From positions 1 to 6,330 of the forward strand of contig CALZJL010000076.1 in NCBI GenBank assembly GCA_945787625.1: a DNA stretch of 6,330 nucleotides, given 5' to 3'. This DNA is from an uncultured Prevotellaceae bacterium (GTDB lineage Bacteria > Bacteroidota > Bacteroidia > Bacteroidales > Bacteroidaceae). The position numbers and the translations under genes were made by a program. Positions 1 through 6,330 of this stretch are shown in pieces (the first letter of the stretch is position 1; each line of letters starts with the position of its first letter). Below the pieces are notes generated by a model. That model did no database searches and was not told the origin of the DNA. It saw nothing but the letters and a program-made list of their open reading frames with translations.

Positions 1-572
1 ATAAGCTCTACGTCGAATACGAGGGTGGCGTAGGGTGGAATCTGTGCTCCTGCGCCGCGCTCGCCGTAGCCGAGCAGGTATGGGATGTGGAAACGATATT
101 TCGCACCTTCCTTCATGAGCTGTACGCCTTCGGTCCAGCCTGCTATCACTTGGTTGAGTCCGAAGTCGGCTGGCTCGCCGCGCTTGTATGAGCTGTCGAA
201 TACGGTACCGTCGGTCAGACGTCCTTCGTAGTGGCATCTCACTTTGTCTGTGGCCTTGGGGCTTGCGCCGGTGCCTTCTGTCAGCACTTCGTATTGCAGG
301 CCGCTCTTGGTGGTGATGACTCCTTCGCGCTTGCCGTTTTCTTCGAGATAGGCTCGGCCTGAGGCGATATTCTGTTTGGCACTCTCTGCCTCTTTCTCTT
401 GGAAATACTTGTTGAGCAACTTCTGTGCCTCGGTAGCGCTCATCTCGGTCTCGTTGCCGTTCATCACGTCTGCGATGCTCTTGGCAAAGTCTTCGATGCT
501 GAAGTTGTCGATGTTCATACTCTTAAGTTGCTGGCCTATACCTAAGCCCAAAGCGTAACTGATTTTATCCAT
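1..572 (-). CDS. FKBP-type peptidyl-prolyl cis-trans isomerase, FklB/Mip-like (3' end cut by window edge)
   Basis: This gene catalyses cis-trans isomerisation of prolyl bonds and acts as a folding helper. The 190 residues visible start MDKISYALGLGIG. Residues 1 to about 85 form a helical, charged segment like the FKBP N-terminal dimerisation domain of Mip/FklB/FkpA proteins. Residues about 90-190 are the FKBP catalytic domain. Residues matching the FKBP12 pocket are visible: Y115, F125-D126, F137, V142-I143, W146, Y169, I178 in QIPP, and F186. There is no signal peptide or lipobox, so a cytoplasmic location is inferred. The ATG at 570-572 is favoured because a Bacteroidetes-type promoter lies just upstream, giving a leader of roughly 20-25 nt. 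The sequence ends at FDVEL, which in this family is only a few residues from the C-terminus, so little is missing. Codons favour C and A at third positions, unlike the plus-strand genes. The family is certain; the exact subfamily name is less so. Confidence 0.93.
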   Translation of the reverse strand, partial: MDKISYALGLGIGQQLKSMNIDNFSIEDFAKSIADVMNGNETEMSATEAQKLLNKYFQEKEAESAKQNIASGRAYLEENGKREGVITTKSGLQYEVLTEGTGASPKATDKVRCHYEGRLTDGTVFDSSYKRGEPADFGLNQVIAGWTEGVQLMKEGAKYRFHIPYLLGYGERGAGAQIPPYATLVFDVEL

Positions 573-601
573 TTTCGTTATAAAAATTATACAATCGGGC
601 G

Positions 602-633
602 CAAAGTTACGAATAAGCGAGAACAATTCCAAA
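602..633 (-). promoter_or_regulatory. Bacteroidetes-type promoter for the FKBP gene
   Basis: Read on the minus strand, TTTG (complement of 630-633) is followed by exactly 20 bases and then TAACTTTG (complement of 602-609). This matches the Bacteroides primary sigma factor consensus of TTTG at -33 and TAnnTTTG at -7 with a 19-21 base spacer. The predicted transcription start is near 595, leaving a short A/T-rich leader before the ATG at 572. The start site is inferred from the motif only. Confidence 0.8.
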
Positions 634-649
634 TAAAACTCGTTTTTGA

Positions 650-681
650 TTTGTTTTTCCGCTCGCTTATTCGTATCTTTG
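650..681 (+). promoter_or_regulatory. Bacteroidetes-type promoter for the GNAT-parE-coaD-S41-ybeY operon
   Basis: TTTG at 650-653 is followed by exactly 20 bases and then TATCTTTG at 674-681, a full match to the Bacteroides -33/-7 consensus. The predicted start of transcription is near 688, about 45 nt before the ATG at 733. This placement argues against any upstream start codon of the first gene, such as the in-frame ATG at 646. No further consensus promoter was noticed in the short gaps downstream, so this is probably the main promoter of the whole cluster. Confidence 0.8.
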
Positions 682-732
682 TACCGATTGTTACATATAT
701 GTGATGCCCTTGAATTAGCTTTTTTGATTGAC

Positions 733-1881
733 ATGTCTGATATAACGGTAAGGAAAATTTCTTCGCAAAGCGACAAGAGGAGGTTTGTGCGCTTCAACTA
801 CGAGCTGTATAAGGATTGCCCATACGCTGTGCCTGATTTCCTGGAGGATACCCTGGATACGTTTGATCCGGGCAGGAATCCTGCGTTTGAGTTTTGCGAG
901 GCGGAGTGGTTCCTGGCATATAGGGACGGGGAGATTGTGGGACGTGTGGTGGCTATTATCAACAAGAGGGCTAACGAGCGTTGGGCGACTAAGATTGTGC
1001 GCTTCGGGTGGATCGACTTTGTCGATGACCGCGAGGTGAGCAGGGCTCTGCTGGGGGCTGTGGAGGCTTGGGGACGCGAGAGGGGCATGACGCAGATTGT
1101 CGGGCCGCTGGGCTTTACTGACCTTGACCCTGAGGGAATGATGTTTGAGGGCTTTGAGCATCTGGGGACTATGCCTACGATCTACAATTATGCTTACTAT
1201 AATGACCACATGGAGGCTCTGGGTTTTGTGCCTGAGGCTGTGTGGGTGGATCGTACTATTGATGTGCCTAAGGGTGATCATGTGGCTAACTCGGAGAAGT
1301 TCTTCAGGGTGGCGCGGATTGTGGAGAAGAGGTATGGCTTTCGTCTTCACAAGTTTGCGAGCAAGGGGGAGTTGCGTTCGAGTGGCTATATACGCAAGAT
1401 GTTTGAGATTATCAACACGTCGTATCGCAATCTGTATGGGTATAGCGAGATGAGTGGGAAGCAGATGGATAAGTATGCTGAGTCTTATCTGCCGATGATG
1501 AATATCGACTTGATTTCGGTGGTGGACAACAGGGAGGGGGAGCCTATCGCGGTGGGTGTGTGTATGCCTAATTTGGCTAAGGCGGTGCAGAGGGCTAAGG
1601 CTAAGATGTGGCCGCTGGGATGGTGGCATTTGCTGAGGGCTTTGTATTTCAGACATAGTGAGGCTATGGATTTGCTGCTGATTGGGGTGTTGCCGGAGTA
1701 TCAGGACACGGGCTGCGTGAGTCTGATTTTTGCTGATATTATTGAGTCGGCACGTCGTATGGGATTCGAGAGGGCGGAGTGTTGTCCGCAGCTTGAGACG
1801 AATACCAAGGCGTTGAGTATCTGGCAGTCGTTGGACTCTAAGGTGACGAAGAGGAGGAGGACGTGGAGGAAGGATATCTGA
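733..1881 (+). CDS. Two-domain GNAT-fold protein of unknown substrate (YghO-like family)
   Basis: This 382-residue protein resembles a widespread, uncharacterised family related to E. coli YghO and usually labelled GNAT N-acetyltransferase. The N-terminal half has the family pattern: an FVRFNYELYKDCPYAVP stretch at 18-34, FLAYRDGEIVGRVVAIIN at 60-77, then a helix and a VGPLGF segment near 123-128. The C-terminal half (about 185-382) looks like a second GNAT fold: GVLPEYQDTG at 318-327 resembles the acetyl-CoA-binding motif, and N357 followed by a helix and a basic C-terminal strand resembles the end of the fold. No signal peptide or membrane segment is seen, so a cytosolic location is inferred. 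ATG 733 is chosen because the family similarity begins there and the promoter lies at 650-681; the longer in-frame ATG at 646 lies upstream of the predicted transcript. It is the first gene of the apparent operon, 23 nt before parE. The substrate, and whether it is catalytically active, cannot be told from the sequence. Confidence 0.8.
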   Translation: MSDITVRKISSQSDKRRFVRFNYELYKDCPYAVPDFLEDTLDTFDPGRNPAFEFCEAEWFLAYRDGEIVGRVVAIINKRANERWATKIVRFGWIDFVDDREVSRALLGAVEAWGRERGMTQIVGPLGFTDLDPEGMMFEGFEHLGTMPTIYNYAYYNDHMEALGFVPEAVWVDRTIDVPKGDHVANSEKFFRVARIVEKRYGFRLHKFASKGELRSSGYIRKMFEIINTSYRNLYGYSEMSGKQMDKYAESYLPMMNIDLISVVDNREGEPIAVGVCMPNLAKAVQRAKAKMWPLGWWHLLRALYFRHSEAMDLLLIGVLPEYQDTGCVSLIFADIIESARRMGFERAECCPQLETNTKALSIWQSLDSKVTKRRRTWRKDI

Positions 1882-1904
1882 TGATGATGTGTGTGTGATT
1901 GCGT

Positions 1905-3914
1905 ATGGAGGAATTGGATTTCGAGAGTGCGGCTGTGACTAACTACGATGAGGGTAATATCAGGCATTTGTCGGATATGGAGCACGTGCGTACGCGTCCT
2001 GGTATGTATATCGGGCGTCTGGGTGACGGCTCGCAGGCTGAGGATGGTATTTATGTGCTGCTCAAGGAGGTCATTGACAATAGTATCGATGAGTTTAAGA
2101 TGAATGCCGGCAAGCGTATCGAGGTGTCGATTGAGGACAATCTCAGGGCTTCGATTCGCGACTATGGGCGTGGTATTCCTTTGGGTAAGCTTGTCGAGGC
2201 GGTGTCGATGCTCAACACGGGTGGTAAGTATGACTCTAAGGCTTTCAAGAAGAGTGTGGGTCTGAATGGTGTGGGTCTTAAGGCGGTGAATGCTTTGAGT
2301 TCGCGTTTTGAGGCTCATTCGTATCGTGACGGGCAGGTGAGGCGTACGGTCTTTGAGAAGGGGGGCCTGATGAGCGATGTGACGGAGGATACGCAGGAGG
2401 AGAATGGTACGTATATTTTCTTTGAGCCTGATGCTTCGCTTTTCAAGCATTATGCGTTTCGGAGTGAGTATATCGAGACGATGTTGCGCAATTATACATA
2501 TCTCAACACGGGGCTTACGATTATGCTTGGGGGGAGGCGTATCATGTCGCGCAACGGTTTGTCTGACCTCTTGAATGATCGTATGGACTACGATGCTCTC
2601 TACCCTATTTGTCATCTGACGGGTGAGGATATCGAGATTGCGTTTACGCATACGAAGCAGAATGGTGAGGAGTACTATTCGTTTGTCAATGGTCAGCATA
2701 CGACGCTGGGTGGTACGCATCAGGCTGCGTTCAAGAAGTATATCGCTGAGGTCATCAAGGACTATTCGGGCAAGAACTATGAGTATGGGGATATTCGCAA
2801 TGGTCTGGTGGCTGCTATCAGTATCAATATCCAGGAGCCGCTGTTTGAGAGTCAGACTAAGGTGAAACTGGGCTCGCTGACGACTGCGCCTGAGGGTGGG
2901 GTGAGCATCGACAAGTTTGTGGGGGATTTCGTCAAGGAGCAGGTGGATAATTTCCTGCACAAGAATACTGACGTGGCTGAGGTGATTCTCTCTAAGGTGC
3001 AGGAGAGTGAGCGTATCCGCAAGGAGATGGCTGGTGTGGCCAAGAAGGCTCGCGAGATGAGCAAGAAGGCCAACTTGCACAATCGTAAGCTGCGTGACTG
3101 TAGGGTACACTTGTCGGACGTGAGGGGCTCGCTGCAGGAGGAGTCGTGTATCTTCATCACCGAGGGTGATAGTGCGAGTGGCTCGATTACGAAGAGTAGG
3201 GATGTGAATACGCAGGCTGTGTTCTCGCTGCGTGGCAAGCCTCTGAACTGTTTTGGCATGACCAAGAAGGTGTGCTATGAGAATGAGGAGTTTAATCTCC
3301 TTCAGGCTGCGCTCAACATCGAGGACGGGCTTGAGGGTTTGCGCTACAATAAGGTGATAGTGGCTACCGATGCCGATGTGGACGGTATGCATATCAGACT
3401 GCTGATGATTACGTTTTTCCTTCAGTTCTTCCCAGACCTTATCAAGAAGGGGCATGTGTTTATCTTGCAGACTCCGCTTTTTAGGGTGAGGAATCGCCGC
3501 TCCAAGGTGGGCAAGAGGAGGATTGAGGAGCTTGAGGCTGAGCTTCGTGCTTTTGATGAGGCTGCTGAGGTCTCGGGGCATGGTGGGGTGCGCAGGCATC
3601 TGACGCTGGGGCAGGATTTCATCACGCAGTATTGCTATAGTGAGGAGGAGCGCGTGCAGGCTATTGCTGATTTGGGGCCTGACCCTGAGATTACGCGTTT
3701 CAAGGGTCTGGGTGAGATTAGCCCAGACGAGTTTAAGAATTTCATCGGTCAGGACATTCGGCTCGAGCAGGTGACGCTCAATAAGAGCGATCAGGTGCAG
3801 GAATTGCTGGAGTACTATATGGGCAAGAATACTATGGAGCGTCAGAACTTCATCATTGACAATCTTGTGATTGAGGAGGATTTGGCTGACGACGAGGAGG
3901 TGACGGGCGTATGA
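1905..3914 (+). CDS. parE: DNA topoisomerase IV subunit B (type IIA topoisomerase ATPase subunit)
   Basis: This is the ATPase and TOPRIM subunit that pairs with ParC to decatenate and relax chromosomes. In the 669-residue product the GHKL ATPase domain shows E55-x2-D58-N59, D86-Y-GRGIP and GLNGVG at 119-124 (Asn where GyrB usually has His). The transducer domain carries the QTKVKLGS switch loop with K319. The TOPRIM domain has E420-GDSA and D489-A-D491-V-D493-G, the catalytic acid and metal ligands, and RFKGLGEI at 598-605. [15 protein letters not shown] and the short C-terminal tail fit the Bacteroidales ParE type better than GyrB. Residues about 532-574 look like an extra segment, described under findings. 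ATG 1905 is preferred over the in-frame TTG at 1899, which directly follows an in-frame stop at 1896-1898. No Shine-Dalgarno is seen. The stop overlaps the coaD start as ATGA. Topoisomerase subunit B is certain; ParE rather than a second GyrB is probable. Confidence 0.93.
   Translation: MEELDFESAAVTNYDEGNIRHLSDMEHVRTRPGMYIGRLGDGSQAEDGIYVLLKEVIDNSIDEFKMNAGKRIEVSIEDNLRASIRDYGRGIPLGKLVEAVSMLNTGGKYDSKAFKKSVGLNGVGLKAVNALSSRFEAHSYRDGQVRRTVFEKGGLMSDVTEDTQEENGTYIFFEPDASLFKHYAFRSEYIETMLRNYTYLNTGLTIMLGGRRIMSRNGLSDLLNDRMDYDALYPICHLTGEDIEIAFTHTKQNGEEYYSFVNGQHTTLGGTHQAAFKKYIAEVIKDYSGKNYEYGDIRNGLVAAISINIQEPLFESQTKVKLGSLTTAPEGGVSIDKFVGDFVKEQVDNFLHKNTDVAEVILSKVQESERIRKEMAGVAKKAREMSKKANLHNRKLRDCRVHLSDVRGSLQEESCIFITEGDSASGSITKSRDVNTQAVFSLRGKPLNCFGMTKKVCYENEEFNLLQAALNIEDGLEGLRYNKVIVATDADVDGMHIRLLMITFFLQFFPDLIKKGHVFILQTPLFRVRNRRSKVGKRRIEELEAELRAFDEAAEVSGHGGVRRHLTLGQDFITQYCYSEEERVQAIADLGPDPEITRFKGLGEISPDEFKNFIGQDIRLEQVTLNKSDQVQELLEYYMGKNTMERQNFIIDNLVIEEDLADDEEVTGV
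3895..3900 (+). promoter_or_regulatory. Shine-Dalgarno-like AGGAGG for coaD inside the end of parE
   Basis: AGGAGG lies 10 nt before the coaD ATG and inside the Glu-Glu codons of the acidic parE tail. Such a site is uncommon in this window, where the other starts have none at a usable distance. Together with the ATGA overlap it supports coupled translation and fixes the coaD start. It may also simply reflect GAG codon use. Confidence 0.45.
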
Positions 3915-4354
3915 GGGCATTGTTTCCGGGGTCGTTTGATCCTTTTACTCGCGGCCATGCCGATGTGGTTGAGAGGGCTCTCGCTCTTTTTGATGAGGTG
4001 CTCGTCGGGGTGGGTGTGAATGTCGGCAAAGACGGGTGGCTGTCTGCCACAGAGCGCGTGGAGCGCATCAAGGCTTTGTATGAGGGTGTGGGGCGTGTGA
4101 CGGTGGAGTGCTACGAGGGGCTTACTGCCGACTTTGCTGCTGAGAGGGGCTGCGGTGTGATAGTCAGGGCGGTGCGTAGTGTGAAGGATTATGAGTATGA
4201 GTTGCAGATGGCTGATGTGAACAGGAGGATTTCGCCGGGGATTGAGACTGTGGTGCTCTTTGCCAAGCCTGAGTTGGCGTGCATTTCGAGTAGTGTCGTG
4301 AGGGAGCTGGCTCGCTTTTCGCATCGGATTGATGAATTTCTGCCTGATAAATAG
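3911..4354 (+). CDS. coaD: Pantetheine-phosphate adenylyltransferase
   Basis: This enzyme transfers the adenylyl group of ATP to 4'-phosphopantetheine, giving dephospho-CoA, the penultimate step of coenzyme A synthesis in the cytosol. The 147-residue product has the nucleotidyltransferase signature [11 protein letters not shown] at 6-16 (the T/HxGH motif with H16), K40 at the position of the E. coli phosphopantetheine-binding Lys42, [12 protein letters not shown] with R86 and R89, and ISSS at 125-128, all in the family order. The length is slightly short of the E. coli enzyme (159 residues), with the difference at the C-terminus after FLPDK. The gene overlaps parE by four bases (ATGA) and ends 9 nt before the S41 protease gene, so it is very probably co-transcribed. 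The RAVR sequence replaces the more usual RGLR/RGIR with Ala, a mild change that should keep both arginines in place. Confidence 0.95.
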   Translation: MRALFPGSFDPFTRGHADVVERALALFDEVLVGVGVNVGKDGWLSATERVERIKALYEGVGRVTVECYEGLTADFAAERGCGVIVRAVRSVKDYEYELQMADVNRRISPGIETVVLFAKPELACISSSVVRELARFSHRIDEFLPDK

Positions 4355-4363
4355 TAGTTTCGT

Positions 4364-5932
4364 ATGGTTAGATTATTTTATGTGGTGTTGTCGCTGTTGG
4401 TGGCTGGCTCTGTTGCGGCTCAGTCTCAGGATATGGAGACGGAGTTTCGCAAGCTGTTTATGGCTACGGCTACGGTCAACAATTATTATGTAGATAGTGT
4501 GGATACGCATAGGCTTATCGAGGACGCTATCTCGGGTATGCTTCTCAAGCTTGACCCGCATTCGTCGTATACGAATGCTGAGGAGACGAAGAAGCTGAAT
4601 GAGCCTTTGCAGGGCTCGTTTGATGGTATCGGTATTCAGTTCAACTTGCTTGAGGATACGGTGCTGGTGATTCAGCCTGTGCCTAAGGGGCCTTCGGAGA
4701 AGGCTGGCATCGTGGCCGGCGACCGTATAGTATCGGTGGCAGATACGCTGATTGCTGGGGTGAAGATGTCGCGCGAGGAGATTATGAGCCGTCTGCGTGG
4801 CAGAAGGGGCAGTATCGCTCATCTCGGTGTGAAGCGTGAGGGTCTGAAGGACTTGATCTATTTCGATGTCAAGCGCGACAAGATTCCCGTACACTCGGTC
4901 GATGCTGCTTTTATGGTGACGCCCGAGATTGGCTTGATACGTTTCAACAATTTTGCCCAGACTACGCATGATGAGATGCTTGAGGCTATCGATGGGCTCA
5001 AGGCTAAGGGCATGAAGAGCCTGATTGTAGACTTGACGCAGAATGGCGGCGGATTCCTTCAGGCTGCGGCTGAGATAGGGAGTGAGTTCCTGCCGGCAGG
5101 AGACATGGTAGTCTATACGCAGGGGCGTGTGTTTCCTCGCCAGGAGTTTCGTAGCAGGGGTGGGAATGCCTTTCAGGAGGGGAAGCTGGCTATCCTCGTC
5201 GATGAGTATTCGGCTTCGGCTGCCGAGATTCTGGCTGGTGCGGTGCAGGACCATGACCGTGGGGTGGTAATCGGGCGTCGTACGTTTGGCAAGGGGCTGG
5301 TACAGCGTCCTCTCGACTTGCCCGATGGGAGCATGATAAGGCTTACTGTGGCTAAATACTATACTCCGTCGGGACGTTGCATACAAAAGCCTTACGAGAA
5401 GGGCAAGCAGATGGAGTATCACATGGATTTGATCAATCGTTTCAATAACGGAGAGCTGACCAATGCGGACAGTATCCACTTGCCTGACTCGCTCAAGTTC
5501 TATACTTTGAAGGAGGGGCGTACGGTGTATGGCGGCGGTGGTATCATGCCTGACTGTTTCGTGCCACTCGATACGACGAAGACTACGCGCCTGTATCGCG
5601 AGATTTCGGCTCGTAATCTTGTGGTAAGCAATTCGCTGCGCTACCTCGACAAACTGCGCAAGCGTATCACTAAGGATTATGACTCGTTTGAGGCTTACAA
5701 GGCGGGGTACAGCGTGCCCCAGTGGCTGATAGACCGGGTGTATGGCGAAGCTAAGGACAAGGGGATTAATGTCGATGTGAGCCCCGAGGAGAAGCGACTG
5801 ACTACGGAGCGTATCTCATTGCTGCTAAAGGCTCTCTTGGCTCGCGATGTGTGGGATATGAGCGAGTATTTTGCCATCATCTATGAGGACAATGAGATGG
5901 TGCTCAAGGCTGTCGAACTTTTGCAGAGGTGA
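4364..5932 (+). CDS. Exported S41 family C-terminal processing protease with PDZ domain (CtpA/Prc-like)
   Basis: This is a serine protease of the tail-specific type, which trims or degrades envelope proteins from their C-termini. The 522-residue product begins with a short signal peptide: R3, a hydrophobic stretch at about 4-16, and probable cleavage after V17-A18-A19. There is no lipobox Cys, so a periplasmic location is inferred. Residues 30-80 form the helical N-terminal region with LDPHSSY. A PDZ domain spans about 85-165 (GIGIQF, then AGIVAGDRIVSV). The protease core includes the LTQNGGGFL loop at 224-232. Catalytic residues by family alignment are S285 in YSASAAE, K310 in FGKG and Q314, with Ser-Lys spacing of 25 and Lys-Gln of 4 as in B. 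subtilis CtpB. About 110 residues follow the core (from about 405), helical and charged, without a recognised domain. The gene starts 9 nt after coaD and shares one base with the ybeY start. The substrate is unknown. Confidence 0.93.
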   Translation: MVRLFYVVLSLLVAGSVAAQSQDMETEFRKLFMATATVNNYYVDSVDTHRLIEDAISGMLLKLDPHSSYTNAEETKKLNEPLQGSFDGIGIQFNLLEDTVLVIQPVPKGPSEKAGIVAGDRIVSVADTLIAGVKMSREEIMSRLRGRRGSIAHLGVKREGLKDLIYFDVKRDKIPVHSVDAAFMVTPEIGLIRFNNFAQTTHDEMLEAIDGLKAKGMKSLIVDLTQNGGGFLQAAAEIGSEFLPAGDMVVYTQGRVFPRQEFRSRGGNAFQEGKLAILVDEYSASAAEILAGAVQDHDRGVVIGRRTFGKGLVQRPLDLPDGSMIRLTVAKYYTPSGRCIQKPYEKGKQMEYHMDLINRFNNGELTNADSIHLPDSLKFYTLKEGRTVYGGGGIMPDCFVPLDTTKTTRLYREISARNLVVSNSLRYLDKLRKRITKDYDSFEAYKAGYSVPQWLIDRVYGEAKDKGINVDVSPEEKRLTTERISLLLKALLARDVWDMSEYFAIIYEDNEMVLKAVELLQR

Positions 5933-6330
5933 TGATTACTTTCAATTGTGTCAATGTGCCTCTGCCTGACTTGGACTGGGAGAAGGTGAGGGCTTGGATA
6001 GGGAGTGTGGCTGAGTCTTATGGCAGACGTGTGGGGGCGATCAGCTATGTGTTTGTAGACGACGAGGAGATACTGCGCATCAATCGTGAGTTCGTGGGGC
6101 ACGACTATTATACTGACCATATCGGCTTTGACTACTCCGTGTCTGACCGTATAGCCGGCGATACTTTTATCTCGCTCGACACGGTGCGCTCCAATGCCGT
6201 ATTGTTTGACAAGGCGTACGACAATGAGCTCTGCCGGGTCATCATTCACTCCGTATTGCATCTGTGTGGTATTGACGACAAATCGCCCGATGAGCGTGCT
6301 CGTATGGAGGAGGCTGAGGACGCTGCGCTC
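5932..6330 (+). CDS. ybeY: Endoribonuclease / rRNA maturation factor YbeY (3' end cut by window edge)
   Basis: YbeY is a metal-dependent endoribonuclease needed for 16S rRNA 3' end maturation and 70S ribosome quality control. The 133 residues visible carry TDHIGFDYS at 61-69, GDTFISLDTVRSNA at 76-89, and the metal site HSVLHLCGIDD at 106-116 followed by SPDERARMEEAE. The first two metal-binding histidines of the H-x3-H-x5-H motif are H106 and H110. The third position is D116 instead of His, and the Gly after the first His is Ser. I recall that Bacteroidales homologues also carry Asp at the third position, so this is probably a lineage trait rather than damage. The ATG shares its A with the stop of the protease gene (TGATG), indicating translational coupling. 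YbeY proteins in this group are roughly 140-155 residues, so only the extreme C-terminus is probably missing. Confidence 0.92.
   Translation, partial: MITFNCVNVPLPDLDWEKVRAWIGSVAESYGRRVGAISYVFVDDEEILRINREFVGHDYYTDHIGFDYSVSDRIAGDTFISLDTVRSNAVLFDKAYDNELCRVIIHSVLHLCGIDDKSPDERARMEEAEDAAL

Larger units (their letters stand above)
591..691. repeat. Imperfect palindrome containing both divergent promoters
   Basis: Positions 602-621 and 662-681 are inverted copies matching at 19 of 20 bases; the one mismatch (607 versus 676) falls in a free position of the -7 box. Outside them, ACAATCGG at 591-598 is mirrored exactly by 684-691 with a 1-base offset. Inside, CAAAT at 630-634 is mirrored by 649-653, covering the -33 boxes. 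The centre of symmetry is between 641 and 642. The two promoters are therefore near copies of each other from -33 to about +1. Because the arms lie mostly upstream of both predicted start sites, this acts as DNA rather than as an RNA hairpin. It could be a shared operator, a duplicated promoter, or a dispersed promoter-carrying repeat. Confidence 0.85.

Noticed and set aside
376..558. A 60-codon plus-strand open frame with hydrophobic stretches
   Set aside because: It lies opposite the well-supported FKBP gene, and its hydrophobicity comes from the complement of that gene's helical region. No promoter or ribosome site is seen for it.
602..681. Bidirectional transcription terminator or structured RNA
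   Set aside because: The inverted arms contain promoter boxes upstream of both predicted start sites, the loop of about 40 bases is long, and the flanking genes diverge, so there is no transcript end to terminate here.
646..732. N-terminal extension of the GNAT-like protein from the ATG at 646, which would add a hydrophobic leader
   Set aside because: The -33 and -7 boxes (650-653, 674-681) lie inside this stretch, so the predicted transcript starts after the ATG. Family similarity begins at the ATG at 733.
715..1656. A 313-codon minus-strand open frame over the GNAT-like gene
   Set aside because: It is also in codon register with the sense gene and has the same low-complexity composition, so it is a shadow of the codon bias.
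1701..3920. A 739-codon open frame on the minus strand antisense to parE
   Set aside because: Its codons lie exactly opposite the parE codons, so it stays open only because parE avoids TTA, CTA and TCA, as expected from the G+T strand bias. Its translation is rich in His, Leu, Arg and Thr with no recognisable motif, while parE has full family motifs.
4373..5479. A 368-codon minus-strand open frame over the S41 protease gene
   Set aside because: It is in codon register with the protease gene and lacks any family motif, while the sense strand has a signal peptide, PDZ domain and catalytic Ser-Lys-Gln.
1..6330. CRISPR array, insertion sequence, tRNA/rRNA gene, riboswitch or defence system
   Set aside because: I saw no regularly spaced direct repeats, transposase motifs, tRNA-like folds or defence-gene signatures. 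Nearly all of the window is accounted for by housekeeping genes and one 160-base promoter region.

Overview
This window looks like an ordinary housekeeping stretch of a Bacteroidota chromosome, most likely order Bacteroidales. The evidence is: two promoters matching the Bacteroidetes sigma factor consensus (TTTG, a 20-base spacer, TAnnTTTG); starts mostly without Shine-Dalgarno sequences; and a ParE, FKBP, S41 protease and YbeY whose signature motifs read like Bacteroidales family members. A genus cannot be named from the sequence alone.

Layout: 1-572 is an FKBP-type peptidyl-prolyl isomerase on the minus strand, cut by the left edge a few codons before its stop. 573-732 is a divergent regulatory region with one promoter facing each way. 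The two promoters sit in a near-perfect imperfect palindrome spanning about 591-691. From 733 to the right edge, five tightly packed plus-strand genes follow: a two-domain GNAT-fold protein of unknown substrate (YghO-like), DNA topoisomerase IV subunit B (parE), pantetheine-phosphate adenylyltransferase (coaD), an exported PDZ-containing S41 C-terminal processing protease, and the start of the endoribonuclease gene ybeY, cut by the right edge. Junctions are +23 nt, a 4-nt ATGA overlap, +9 nt, and a 1-nt TGATG overlap. No terminator is visible between them, so they probably form one operon driven by the promoter at 650-681.

The operon genes do not belong to one pathway. They cover chromosome decatenation, coenzyme A synthesis, envelope proteolysis and rRNA/ribosome maturation, so this looks like a growth-linked housekeeping cluster rather than a dedicated system. 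I see no mobile element, CRISPR array, RNA gene or defence system. Points worth a second look are the mirrored divergent promoters, an apparent extra segment of about 40 residues in ParE at the site where E. coli GyrB has its large insertion, the uncharacterised GNAT-like protein, and a strong G+T bias of the plus strand that shapes codon use and produces long spurious antisense reading frames.
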